A stretch of 64,000 nt of DNA from Saccharum officinarum (lineage: Eukaryota > Streptophyta > Magnoliopsida > Poales > Poaceae): the NCBI GenBank assembly GCA_020631735.1, contig CM036162.1, forward strand, positions 93,854,401 through 93,918,400. The letters are read 5' to 3'. The position numbers and the translations under genes are program-made. Below, in pieces: positions 10,528 to 22,970 of the stretch (positions are counted from its first letter, which is position 1; every line of letters begins with the position of its first letter). Under the pieces are notes generated by a model. It was not told where the DNA came from. It searched no databases and saw nothing but the letters and a program-made list of their open reading frames with translations.

Positions 10528-13500
10528 GATGTCTATCCTACTTTCTATGCAAAATGGCACCTCTTTCAATTCTCGGGACGAGATTTTTATAAGGGGGAGG
10601 GTTGTAACACCCTAGGTGTTAGCCTTGCATAATTGCACTTGCATTACATTAGCATAAGCATCATTCATTCATACATAAGCATTTACATGTGAAACATACA
10701 ATTGAAACACGTGAAACATTGCTTTGAAACATATGCAACATATCTTGTTATTCCATATTTCCATGTGTGTATGCTTTTGATCATGTGTTGACTAATGGAA
10801 GTGGTTGATGTTTGGTCACTAAAACACCTTAGCTACACTTATGATGCTTAATGGAACAATGTTCATGTTAATGGCTTTGTCTAATTATGCTTCTAGGGTT
10901 TGGTTTGACTAGAAACCCTTCTGGAGTGACTTTGGTTGACCAATTAAAAAGTCTAGCTTAGATTGTTTACATGACAGTACACCCTTAAGAAAAGTTGTAG
11001 TAAATTTTATAAGGAACAAAAGTTGTTTAATGACCTTGACCTAGGAATGTGCACAACATGCTCAAAAGTGGCCCACAAGTCAGTTTTTAGAGCTGTTGGG
11101 AACTTAGGAAATTTTCTAAGTCATGAAGTGACTTTCAGTTCCAATGTACCCAAGTTCAGAGCACTATAGTTCAAGTTCTAGGTAGAATTAGGCCAAGTGT
11201 GTATAATCAAATTTGGAGAGCACATGTAGCTCTACAACTTTGCCTATTACGGTTTTTACCAAATCATCACGGATTAGGAGATCTAAGTGACCAAAGTAGC
11301 TCTGTCAATCAGTTTCATCAGGGAGTAAATCGGCCTAATGCCATTTTGAATTGGCCATCGTGGCCAACACAATGCAGGGTGAGCCCACCGTGTGGAGGCC
11401 GTACACCAGCGTTGCCCCCACCTACCAGGCCATCATGGCGAGAAGAGAGAGCACGATGCGCTGCTGCCTCCATCCACCTCATTCCACCTCGCCTCGCTCG
11501 TCCTCGCGCTCGCCAACACGCTGCCTCACCATTGTCATGCCATTGTGAGCTTTGCCGCCGCATAGCATCGCCATTCACCCACCAATTTCAAATCAAGTGT
11601 GCTAACCACTTCGTCTTGCTACACGCTACAAGCTCCATCCTTTTGCCAAGCCGTTTTGAGTCAAGGTATAGACGCATTGTCGTTTCCGCCACCGGGGGGC
11701 TCGCAGAAGAGTCGCCGAGCTTTGAGCTCTTCATGGCCGGTGCAAGCCCTTGTTGCTCCATCTCTTATCTCTCTTGTCTAAGCCCCTCTGTAGGTCATAG
11801 AAGCTCTAGACTATGGTCATTTAGATGCTACGTACCGAGCCATCCTCGTCGAAACATGGCCACGCACCGCCGCTCCATGGTCGCCGCTAGGACACACACG
11901 CGAGCAGAGCTCACTACCACACCACTAGAGCTCCAGTTCACCTTAGTAGCTCAGCTACATCACCACGAGGGTGTAGACATCCTTGCCTAGCCTAGCCATG
12001 GCTAGGGACGACCGATCCGCCATTGAGCAATGCCGCCGTGCCGCCATGGTCAACGGCGAGCCTGCTTCGGTGCTCCACTGACCCAACCACCTCCAACTAT
12101 CGATGTGGCTCAACGAGGGGACTCCAATAGTTAAGACACTACCGCTGGCGACCTCACCGGCGGCGAGCTAACGCTGGTCAAACCACTCCCCTGTCTCTAT
12201 TTTGCTAATAGGTGGGCCTGTTGACCTCTGGGTCCCACGTGTCAGCGACTTAGGATTAGGTTTTCTCTTTAATTCTTTTCAAGAATGTTGTTTGAACTTT
12301 GGAAAATCATATCAATTCATAGAAAATCAAAAAATACAAATGAGGATATTTTGGAATCCTTGTAAGTAGATCTATCTGCTAGTGTGATAATATGACAGTG
12401 TCAAGTGGAAAGGTAGTCATGATTTAGGGTTTTTCAAAGGGAAATTCTTAACCCTAGCTATAGTGCTCCTTTTGAGGTGAAAATTTTATGGGAAGGTAGT
12501 CATGATATATGAGTGCTACAGTAAACATCTCATGATTTTTGGGTGTTGTATGTTTGAGTTATTAATTTCCTTTGAATAAATATTAGTTTCTTGTGCTATT
12601 TTTCATGGTAAAAATATGTAACCAATGAGCATGAAATTTATTATATAGTGTTATTGTGTTATGATGAAGCTAAAAAAATATAACATCTGTTGTTTGACAC
12701 TTTTCAATAGGGTTTCCTATTTATGCCATTATAAGCCCTACTGGATTGTCATTTTTGTGTAGGATATTATACATGTTCAAATGCTATGAAATTTATACAG
12801 TAGCCTATTTGGAGCATGTATAAGTACAATATTTTTTTATAGAATTTACTGTACACTTTTGTTATATGTTTATTATTTCACCTAATTATCTAAATAAAAT
12901 AATAAATGCATGAAAATAATTTATTTAAGGAGGGCCACTATGTTTTCTAGTGTTCATTTGATGTATGTTAACTGTTGGTAATATTGGTGGTGCTCTAAGT
13001 ACCATTCTTGTATGTAGTGAAATGTTATTTTCCCTAACTTTCACTTATAGTGACTTATCTGGACAGTTTTGGAGGCTTAGCTAATTACACCATGTAAGTG
13101 ATGTTTGCTATGAAACTTTTCTATAACAAAGTTGTAGATAAATTACTTATCTGGCTTGTATTAATTTTTATGGCATTTGGCCAAATGGTTTGTGAGTTAT
13201 AGCTGTTTAAAGTTGGTCTTTGGAACTAGTTGTTCTCTGGAATTTCTGGTGTAGTTTTGGAAGATGTGCTTGTTTGACCATCTTAACTTGGGAATCATGT
13301 TGAGATGATTAAATATGGTTTGTAGATAATTTCATAATATTTCTAGAATGTCTTGTTGCATGTCATTTGGATTGGTAGAACTCTAGATATGATTCATTTA
13401 CTAAGCTATTGTTTGTTTTCCTAGATTTGCTGAATTGCCGGAATGACTTGATTGCTTCATATAAGCTTGATGTTGATGGTTCAGATGCTTAGACTAATCA

Positions 13501-15454
13501 AAATAAGTTGTTAGCTACAGGTGGTAGACCTCTAACTGATGATGAAAGGTTGTACCTTAGATTGTTAGAGCTTGGTGAGTGTGTATTCTTGTTTTGAGAA
13601 GAGATATGCACTTAGTAAAGTGATTTGAATAGAGCTTTGCACGTACTCGGTCAACGAGCGTTAATCTTGTTATATCATCTTGCTGTTAGCCATGTACATG
13701 TTCATGTGTTCATCATGTCACTTTATCTCTTGTGCATACATGATATTCATCTTGTGCATCTGCATGCAATAGGTGTGCCGGAAGGAGTGACCCTATTGGA
13801 ATTCGAGGGGCTGAATCCAGAGGAGCATCCACTAGCAGAGGAGCTGGAGGTGCAGGCACCAGAAGGAGGAGTCAACGATGAGGATCTGCTTGAGTGCCCT
13901 AACCATCAACCTTCTTCTTTCCTGAAAGGCAAGCCTCGAAGCATTCTAAGCCTCCTATGTTTTGCAAAATACAAATTGAGTATCTTATATGTTTGATGCA
14001 TTAAGTTATTGGAATTGGTTGAAAACCCTTGTTGCATACCTTCCCCTTGTCTAGTAATTATGCCTTGAATACTATTTAGTTTTAGGATTAAATACTTGCT
14101 TAGCTATGCTTACACTAGTAGAGTCAGGTGACTTCCTGTCACCTGCAAGATAGGATCTATCTGGTCACGGTTGGCTATATTTGCTATTGTGGAAATTACC
14201 ATGTGTTAATAATATGAATGAAGACCGGATGGGATGTCAATAGTAAAGCAACAAGGCAAGGAGGTCTTAGTTGTGGATCTATCCCCGTCTATGTCGATTA
14301 AGGACCGATTCGCTATACGTCCTCTTGTCATGTTGAACGCATGCCTACCATTTAACTAGTCGGATAAGTCATTCTGACCACGAAGCTGAGTAGCTCAACT
14401 TAGGCTAGAAGTCGATAAGTGGAAGTGCACACTCTGGAGGAAGTAAGGATGTGCGGGGAGCTATTGGCGTGAGTCCAAGGGCAGGCTGGACCTGGTTGTC
14501 CTGGCAGAGTGGTGTTGCTGAGAGTGCGGTGCTGATCGGGCCCGCAAAGTTGGTTCCTGAGTTGTATCAAAAGTGACCTAAGGCTGCCTTGCTACGGGTA
14601 TGCCTAGGTTTTTGTTAGGAATAATTCCCTAGCTGGGTAGGAATTGATTTGAGTCATCGTCTCTCCCGGATAGTGAGAACTTGACAAAGCAGCAGCAATG
14701 TAGAAGCACTAAATTAACTTGATGGTTATGATGGTGGCTTTACTACACCTAATATGGTTATTAACGTTTGTATCTTAATCAAGTGAATGCTCTAGTAGTA
14801 TAGGTGCTAATTTAGATGATAGGTAATATTAATAACTTGCTGCTAAGAAAGGAAAGGTTACTTCTCTATTACATAAGCTTTTTTGCAAAATGTTGTCAAG
14901 TGAGCTCCACTTATATTTTAGCCTTGCATACTCCTTAGTGTCACCTTATTTCTGGTTTATGATGGATAAGTCTAGCTGAGTATATTCTCGTACTCAGGTT
15001 TTATCCCCTCTTGTTGCAGATGACATGCTTTATCAGTGTTACTCACTGCCGGTAAAGCCCCAAATGCATTAGGCAAAGTCTTTGCCGTGTGCCACCCTCG
15101 GTATAGGTCACTCACCAATCGTTTTGATGGCAAAGAGCTCTTTGCCGAGTGCTGAGTCAACCCTCGGCAAAAAAAAGTTGCCATGACGGCGTGGGCGATG
15201 GTGACAGCAACTTTGCCGAGTGCCAAAGTCAAGGCACTCGGCAAAGCCAGAGTCTTTGTCTAGTGTCATGGTTAATACACTCGGCAAAGACTTGAGACTC
15301 GACAAAGCCAGTTCCTAGAGTTCCCAGGTTTGGTCACTTTGTTGAGTGTTTTTGCCATAGCACTCAGAAAATGCCCTCTTTGCCGAGTGCAGCACACGAC
15401 AAAGTGACCAAAAATAGCCATTTTAATTGTTTATTGCAATCCAATCAAACAAAC

Positions 15455-15535
15455 AGCATATATATATATATCACATACATCACATATATCACAAATTTAT
15501 ATCACAAACATCACATGCATCACATATATCACAAA
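15455..15535 (+). repeat. AT-rich tandem repeat (ATCACATA-type)
   Basis: Short TATATA run followed by repeated ATCACATACATCACATATATCAC-type units, inside the CACTA left subterminal region. Low-complexity sequence without coding signal. Confidence 0.6.
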
Positions 15536-16466
15536 TAAGTTCAAAAGTATCACCACTAGTCCATCCCAAGCACAAGTGCATCATAGTTTAAAAAAACCAC
15601 AAGTGCATCATAACCATAAGTATATCCCAAGTGCATCGCAACCATAAGTACATCACGATGACTGACGAGGCCTAAGATGTCGAGTTCCGAGTGCGACAAC
15701 CACAAACAATCACCAAGCTGGCCACCCTGACTGATGTGATGGGTCATGAGGCCCATCATTCAATGCCACTGATTGATTCTGCACAAAGGAGAAGAGATTG
15801 CATGTGTGAGACAAGATTTAAGGTAGGGACATAGAAACTAAAATATTCATACTCCACTATCTAGTTAGATATAGACGAAAGTTTTTTGTAGTGTGTCCTA
15901 TATCAGGTAGGAACATACAAACTAAAACATTCATACTCACAGGAGTAGTTGCTAGAGGAGGTGTAGGGAATAGCAACGGTGGCGAAGGTTGACCCATAGC
16001 GGTGCCAAGAGTTTGTATGTACTAAAACATCTGCTCCATCCTCTACCGCTTGGCCTCCCGCTCGGCCTCCATCCTCACCGCCATCTCCTCCCGCAGCCTC
16101 CTCTCTTCTTGCAGCTAGGCCTATAATATTTTGCCCCAAAGTTACAATGCAAAGCTAAGGTATGTAAAAATCAATGTATAATGAATAAAACAGAAATAAC
16201 CTAGAGTGCCTCCACCCGGTGCTGTGTAGTGTCCAGCCTTGGGCATATGGCTAGGCTTGAGCTCGTGCTCCTTGCTTGAATCTAGGAGAGAGTGGGAGAA
16301 GTGGCCGTGTCGAGTGTGCTATCACCAAGCCAGTACTGCCCACACTTCTTGCCTCCTCCCACCCTCATGTTGACTTCTCCATCAAGGTCCTGGGTGCTCG
16401 AATCGCACTCTAGCCCATGGACCGCCCTTGCCATCTTAGTGTACTAACTGAGGTGGCTGTGGATGG

Positions 16467-17424
16467 TCACATTGCTGTACGTCGAGGGCGGGTCCTCTCC
16501 GGGTTGAAGTCGATGTTGGACATCACCTTGCCCTTGTGGGCAAAGCCCATGCTTTGAACTAGGAGCAACGCTGGCCACCATGTGACAACAACTGTGAGAA
16601 AAACAGTAAGAAGATTAGAAATCATGTAGAATTGAGCATTAGAATAAATAAATGAATTTACGTACCCATCTAGCCACGTATTCATCGAGGCTAAGGTTGC
16701 CTTGATGGTGTGGTGCACCTAGCATCATAAAATGCCGCTCTCGGCAAGCGTTGTGCGGCTCCTCCCACTCAGCGGTGCACCACTTGTCCACCATCCATAC
16801 CAGCACTAGAGATGCTGGGCACACCACCACGGAGGCACCTACATGTCATCAAGTATATGACATATAAGAAGATCAAATTAAGCGTACTTAATCTCAGAAG
16901 AAATAAGTATTGATGTTCTATATTTACTTGTAGGTATTGTTCTCGGGTTAGCGTCATGTTTCTTGCTTCTCTTTTGCTGATCTTCCTTCCAAGGAACTCG
17001 GCATTGTATGTTATGACGGCCTAGACGCGCGCCTCGTAGTGCATGTCCTTCACGAGTTTGTAACAGGCTTTGTGAGCCACACGAGCCGCCCTGTCCTGAA
17101 ATCCCTCCTCACATCTGAAGAAATCCAACATATAGATGCGATGTATCCAGTCATTATTTCAAGAATGTCCAATGAATGCAATGTATTGAGCAATGTAGTG
17201 GGAGGAAGACTTACCCACAGCTCGGCCTTCACCCGTTCCGCCTTGTTGGCGAATACCCTACCATTCTGATCTTGAGCATCAGGGATGTCAACGTAGTGCT
17301 CCCATGTGTAGGTTGGCTCCCGCACTCTGGCATACTCAACCAGGCTAGGGAAGTGTTCCCTACACAGAAGACCTAGGATGCCATCGACTTGGCATTTGTG
17401 AACACTACAACCACAGTCGTCCAA
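16467..17424 (-). pseudogene. CACTA-associated Tnp1 / Transposase_24-like gene, several exons
   Basis: Minus-strand blocks match the plant Ptta/En/Spm family by pattern. Block one (17424-17212) has PDAQDQNGRVFANKAERVKAELW. Block two (about 17115-16940) has a Cys-Glu-Glu-Gly-Phe start, a His-Lys-Ala-Cys-Tyr-Lys-Leu run and a MHYEARV motif followed by a TAG (17021-17023) where Gln is expected. Block three (16830-16660) has W-C-T-A-E-W-E-E and the HHQGNLSLDEY motif. Introns separate the blocks. Such proteins accompany the main transposase and are thought to bind element ends. The in-frame TAG indicates decay. Confidence 0.6.
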
Positions 17425-17632
17425 CTCCTACCCAAGTGGTTAAGAAAAATTATTAGTTTCTACTATGATTTTCAACATATCAAATGAAGAAGTAGTGATA
17501 ACATCTAAAGTTACTTACTTTGCCTAGTGGGTCGAATCAGCGGACGTCTCTCAAGAGGTATTGGTCACTGAAGGAGGCTCGAGGGACATTGCAACCATAC
17601 ACCCGATGAACTAGAGGAAGCGGAAACCCCTG

Positions 17633-17800
17633 TTGCTGCCTCCTCCTCCTCCTCCCCCCTACTCCTCCTCGTCCTCCTGCTCCTACTCCTCCAGCTCCTC
17701 CTCCTCCTCTCACTCCTACTCTTGCTCCCGCTCCCGCTCATGCTCCTACTCCCTCTCAAGAGTGCTCCTGCTCCTCCTACTCCTGCTCCCTAACTGCTCA
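17633..17800 (+). repeat. CTC/CTA-rich microsatellite
   Basis: Long run of CTCCTC / CTCCTACTC triplets, giving poly-Ser/Leu or Arg-rich open frames on both strands that are artefacts. It lies between the Tnp1-like and TnpD-like fragments of the CACTA element. Confidence 0.8.
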
Positions 17801-18183
17801 GCTGCATTGGGCCGTCTTTGGTAAAGTGACCTTACGTTCCTCATACCACCCGCAATCTTTGTTCAATCACCTACAATTAAAAAGAGTAAACCAATAAGCA
17901 TAGATAAACAAGACGTACTTAGAAAGAGATGCAAAATAAACAAAACATAATTAGAAAGTAACATAGTATTACATGTATTAGAAATAATCATCATGATTAG
18001 GATTAGCTAGATCATTAGTATCATCATCACTATCAGCCATGTCAATATAATCATCCAAACTATCCGAAGGAGTAATGTTGTCATCATTGTCATTGCCTAA
18101 ATGTAATCACTAAAGTAATTGTAAGTCCTTCACATTTTGAACCTCATCTCTAGCGTCCTCGTCAACAACCCTTTCATTGTCTA

Positions 18184-18710
18184 CTTCCATTCCGATCGCT
18201 TCGATTAAGTCTATCACAAAACTAGGACTTTAAGGCCATTATGCGACCAATGCCATCTAGTAGAGAAACCTTTGTCTAGCCATGAAAGGGTTTCTATGCC
18301 GCAGACAACATGTCATGATACGCCTTTGCGGTTGCCTATGACTCCTCCTCCCTTTGTCCTTCAACGAAGTGTGCTTCATGATAGTCATTTAACATGTCTC
18401 CTACCCTGCCATTAGCATCATAATCCTGAAAGTGTGGTGTCACAACCTCGTCTCTCATACGATTGGCTTCACCATGGTAGATCCACTGGGTATAGTCTGT
18501 TGTAAATCCATGCTTGCAAAGATGTTTACCCATGACATCCTTTGCTTGCCGACGCATGTTTCAACATCTGCTGCAGGGACACCAAGTGGAACGCTCTCCT
18601 TTAGCCTTGGCAAATGCTAGTTCCAAGAAAGCATCGGTCTTCTCAATCCATTCATCGAACAACTCACCCTAACTTGAGCGGCCCATGTACATCCACTCAC
18701 GGTCATCCAT
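18184..18710 (-). pseudogene. N-terminal part of CACTA TnpD-type transposase (transposase-associated domain)
   Basis: Starts at an ATG at 18708-18710, reading MDDREWMYMGRSS and then a TAG (18669-18671). It continues through a W-C-P-C-S-R-C cysteine motif, then KDVMGKHLCKHGF and YTQWIYHGE, the hallmark of the transposase-associated domain at the N-terminus of En/Spm transposases. Further stops are a TGA at 18561-18563, a TAG at 18336-18338 and three more TAGs downstream to about 18200. Between stops the frame stays recognisable (for example IGRIMALKS). All TAGs sit where Gln would fit. The main catalytic domain that should follow was not found. Confidence 0.7.
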
Positions 18711-19591
18711 CCTCTAACATATTAGGGAGTAATATAAGAATCAATTGCATCTACACAATGTTCCTACTATCTAATAGGTGAAGATAGGTCCTAATCCCAC
18801 CTGAGGATGCGTAGATGAGGTTAGTTTCCATGCTCTACTCCTATCTGAGATAGAATTTCGATAGCACCTCACTGCTGTTCTCCAAATACACATCCTGGCA
18901 GGGAGATTGTGTATCTAGAGAACAACAAGGAGATGATGCTGAAACTTTGTCTCGGATTGGAGTAGACCATGGAAACTAACCCCATCTATGCATCCTCAGG
19001 CTGTCCAAAAAACATGGACAATTCAAAATAGATACAGTTATAGATATGCAAAGATCTGCATATTTCCAACCATATCTCTTTCGAACAGGAGACGCCTAAC
19101 TAGGTTACGTGATCTACAAACATGATACAAAAAGAGGGGTCTCATGTAATGTCGGGGTTTTACCTTGGGTGGTGGTGGAGTTAGGCTAGCGGGGTCGTGG
19201 TGGGTTGGTGTAGTAGCGTGGCGACGTGGTGCAGGTAGACCTGCAGCGGCGAGGAAGATGATTGGGGTCGCCTTGTTCTCTAGCGAGGTCGAGCGGCGCT
19301 AGGGTACTCCAGCTTGGCTCCGATGGGCTCTTCTCTGCAAAAAAAGGAACATAATACTATCAATTGAAAATTTCGATAGCACTTGCCCTATAGGTGAGGT
19401 TTCCAAAACCTGCATAAAACCAACAACATGATGGCCAACAACCACATATATATTAAGGGAAGTCATTTAGTTTAATTATCAATCCATGTAGAAGAATATT
19501 TCCAAGTAGTACCAAAGTTTACTATATTATTGGTTTACTATAAGCTTGCGATTTCTAGTTTCAAAATATGTGAATAATAAATACATGTACA

Positions 19592-19657
19592 CACTACCAC
19601 TACCACTACCACTACTACCACTACCACTCCCACTACACTCCCACTCCCACTACTACC

Positions 19658-19689
<32 letters not shown>

Positions 19690-19720
19690 CACTACTTCTA
19701 CTACCACTACTACTACTACA
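19592..19720 (+). repeat. (CTACCA)n / (CTA)n microsatellite
   Basis: Perfect to near-perfect CTACCA hexamer and CTA/CCA triplets over about 130 bases, inside the CACTA element. It produces the Pro/Leu and Ser/Gly frames seen on either strand. Confidence 0.85.
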
Positions 19721-20450
19721 ATTTTGCACAATTTTGTAGGGTTGGGGTGGTCAATTTTGCATAGCAAGAAGGGAGGGGAAGGGTCAGGAAGGGCATACCT
19801 GGTGGGCGGCGGCGGTGAAGGGGCTAGGGCGCCGAGGCCGACGGACGGGGGCACCGGGGGCCAGGGCACTGTGGTTGGGGCGCCGGCGACGGGCCGCCGA
19901 GGAGACGACGGTGACTGATGGCGGGAGGTTGGGCAGCGCTCCTCCTCGAGCCTCGGCAGCCGGCGTGGTGCTCCTCCTCGAGCCCCGGCGGTCGGCGGTG
20001 ATTGATAGGTGTGGGCGGGCGGCGGTGGCTTGGCAGGAGGTCGGGGACGGGGGCGGCGGCGAGGGCACAGGTGGGTGGCGCAGACGGGTGTAGGCTGGCG
20101 TCGCCGGCAGGCGGCTACATGGGCGGGCGGCGGCGCCGAGTGCGGTGTAGGGGTGGCGCTTGATCGGGTGAGGGGCGCAGAGGCGGGCGGTGTCATGGGG
20201 GCTTCGGCGTGGCGCGGGCGGGCGGTGACGCGGCGGTGGGTGGATGCAGCGTGTGTGTGTGTGTGAGTGAGTGGCTAGTGGCCGAGGGTGTAGTGCTCCC
20301 GATCTGGCACTCGACAAACATCTCATTTTTTTAAAAAATCATTTTTTTCATTACCAAGCCACAAGATTTTGCCAAGTGTCTTTTTCTGACACTCGACAAA
20401 CACGTAAGTTTGCCGAGTGTCTTTTTATGATAGTCCGTAAACTATTTTTT

Positions 20451-21345
20451 GCCTTCTGCCCTTCAAACATTTTTTGCTGTCCTCGTATAGTACTTGGTAC
20501 TCCATGTTCAAATTTGTAATATTTCTGCCTGTTTTCTATATTTAGTTAATTTATTTCATTTAATTGAATTTTTTGGGATAAGTCAAATTTGAACTGCAAG
20601 TGATTCGAATAATGGAAAAAATGAATGGAAAAATGATATTCATGTTATTGAGATTCGAATAATGTTAAAATCCGGGCAATGAAAGGAAATTTCGAACATC
20701 CTGTTCATGAAACATGACCATGAACTTGTGGGCGAATTGTTTTAAAATTCTATAAAAAGCAAACGAAGTTAGAAAATCATGAAATTTGTCAAGACGTCAT
20801 GATATCATACATGGAGGCTATGGTAAAAAATTGAGAAGGTTTCACACAAGTTGTCACGTACGATACTTCAAATCTTACCGGATCCTTCTCAACTATATGA
20901 TTCTCTTTGGAGATGCTTCGCTTTAGATGGATCATAGGTGACAACTTGTGCAAAACCTTCTCAATTTTTACCACAACCTCCACGTATGATATTGTGACAT
21001 CTTGACAAATTTCATGATTTTTGGACTTCGTTTGCTTTTTATAGAATTTAAAAATAATTCGCCCATAAGTTCATGGTCATGTTTCATGAACAAGATATTC
21101 AAAAGTTCTGGTATGTTCCTGGATACGACCTCACATTAGATTCGATAACATGAATATCATTTTTCCATTCATTTAATTCCATTATTCGATTCACTTGCAG
21201 TTCAAATTTGAATTATCCCAAAAAATTCAATTAAATGAAATAAATTAGAGAAATATAGCAAAAAGGCTAAGAAATGTGCCAAATTTAAACATGGAGTACC
21301 AGATACTGTATGAGGACAAAAGAAAAAGTTTGGAGGTCAGAAGAC
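20451..21345. repeat. Long inverted repeat (hairpin) within the CACTA right subterminal region
   Basis: The left arm (about 20451-20880) reads CTTCTGCCCTTCAAAC..., and the right arm (about 20920-21345) is its reverse complement with scattered differences. Matching landmarks are ATTCAATTTTTTGGGATAA-type sequence (20564-20582) with its complement at 21213-21231, and GAACTTGTGGGCGAATT (20733-20749) with its complement at 21057-21073. The loop is short, about 40 bases. A transcript across it could fold into a stem of roughly 400 bp. Confidence 0.75.
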
Positions 21346-22156
21346 AAAAAAAAAGTTTGCTGAGTGTCAACCCAAAACACTCGGCAAACTTGTGGCTGTG
21401 TCGAGTGTCAACCAAATACACTCAGCAAACTCAGGCTTTGTCGAGTGTCAGCTATTGGCACTCGACAAACAACTAAAGGCGGCTAGCCACCATTAGCGGC
21501 TCTGGCTATTAGCCGAGTGTCCCTGTCCGACACTCAGCACAGCCAGGAGTTTACCGAGTGTCTTCTTCTTTGACGAGTGTTTTATTTTTAGCACTCGACA
21601 AAGAAGCCTATTTGCTGAGTGTTAGATTTTCACCGAGTGTATTTTGTACAACACCTGGCAAATAGGCTGTTTGCCGAGTGCCCGATAGAATGCTCTCAAC
21701 AAATAGTCGAGCACTCGGCAAACATGCCGCTTCCGATAGCGACTGCAAGTATTGTCTCCACCTGGCGAGTGACCAAGACTAGATCACGGGCATGGTCTCT
21801 TATGTTATCTCATCCAGGTGCTTTTGTTGGCTGTGACCATAGAACTGGATTGTATTTGAACTCAGTGTGTGTGAGATGGGTTAAACTATTTGCTTCCGCT
21901 ACTTTCAAACTTAGTTTGTAATAACTTATGTGACTCCGATGTATGTGATCTACTTTTGAACTACTTGTGAAACATTGTAACATGTGATGTGTTATATTGA
22001 ATCATGTACGATCTTGGTTTGTATGTTGGTTGGTTCGAAATCCTTCATGGTTTCATTAGACTACCAGAGTTATATGGGTTCAAGTATGACAATTTGATCA
22101 CTTCGGTGATTGTTTTTGTACTTGTGCTCTTATAATTAGACCGGTTCGATTACATC

Positions 22157-22168
22157 TAGCATCAGAGC
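22157..22168 (+). other. Primer-binding-site-like sequence
   Basis: TAGCATCAGAGC lies two bases after the LTR end. It matches the plant initiator tRNA-Met site TGGTATCAGAGC except at two positions, consistent with an old, mutated element. Confidence 0.5.
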
Positions 22169-22970
22169 AATGTTTAACATTAAACATTTCATATGTGTAT
22201 TTAAAAACAAAAGGTTTTGTTTTCTAAAATCAGTTTTGACAACTTATAGCCACGTATATATAGGTGTTCAAATCTATATTTTTTTTATCTAAGTGTGCTA
22301 GTGGTCATATCTTCTTTGCCCAATTAAGGACTCTTTGGTGGCTTATTTAAGTACTAACTTTGGGGGTTGATTGCTTGCTTTCTATTTCGTTGTCCATACG
22401 GCGTGTAATTGTATGGATGCCATCCGCTTGGGTGGTAATGTATGGATCAAATACCTCTATGCTCAGGTATGTGTGAGTTGTGAGAGCATGACCGTCCAAT
22501 CGTTGGTCTAGGGAAGAGTTAGCTATGGTTACTAGCATATTTACATATTACAACCATGTATTTATGAAAGTACTTAATTGTGGGTATATCTATTAGGTAG
22601 CTGTGATACCGAAGTATATACATCTGGGGATGTATATGTGGAGAGTATTTATTTTACTATTTTTATTGTGTGCTATATATATCTCTTGTGGGGATGGGCT
22701 ACAATGAATCTGTCTGCAGGTACACCAACAGCGCAATGTGTAGTCTGACTATATACGTATATTGAGAGAACATGTGTATGCCACCATATATGCCACTAGA
22801 ATTTTAAACTTTTCCTAAGATTTGTAAGGACATGTGGAACGTGCATGCATGATGTTTACTCACTCATTACATCCTTGCATTACTCTCTCCCTTATAATCG
22901 CTTATCCCATTTATTAAAATTCTTCTCTCATAAATATTCCTCTCACTAGGGTTGCATCCTTTTGCTACAG

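Larger units (their letters stand above)
15044..21741 (-). mobile_element. Defective CACTA (En/Spm-type) DNA transposon
   Basis: The left end is CACTGCCGGTAAAGCCC. The right end, reverse complemented, is a mutated CGCTATCGGAAGC. The flanking 3 bases are ACT on both sides (15041-15043, 21742-21744), the duplication length typical of CACTA elements. Both subterminal regions carry many copies of TTTGCCGAGTG in both orientations (15080-15410, 20300-20430, 21350-21725). Recognisable transposon genes lie on the minus strand: a Tnp1/Transposase_24-like gene and the N-terminal part of a TnpD-type transposase. The main TnpD catalytic region was not seen, so it is probably non-autonomous. It is inserted in a chromovirus LTR. 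Confidence 0.85.
10603..22154 (+). repeat. LTR of chromovirus-type gypsy element, plus strand, split by a CACTA element
   Basis: It starts TGTAACACCCTAGG directly after a polypurine tract and ends ...ATTACA at 22154, just before a primer-binding-site-like sequence. Removing the CACTA (15044-21741 plus one ACT) leaves about 4.85 kb. It therefore serves as the 3' LTR for the pol fragment at 10210 and as the 5' LTR for the gag-pol at 22155. This arrangement suggests unequal recombination between elements. Short open frames at 11199-11990 and 13625-13996 fall in the LTR and are not supported as genes. Confidence 0.65.

Noticed and set aside
19633..20326. 180-187-codon minus-strand frames rich in Pro/Arg/His/Ala
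   Set aside because: Low-complexity translations of microsatellite and GC-rich DNA within the CACTA element, with multiple frames open at once on both strands.
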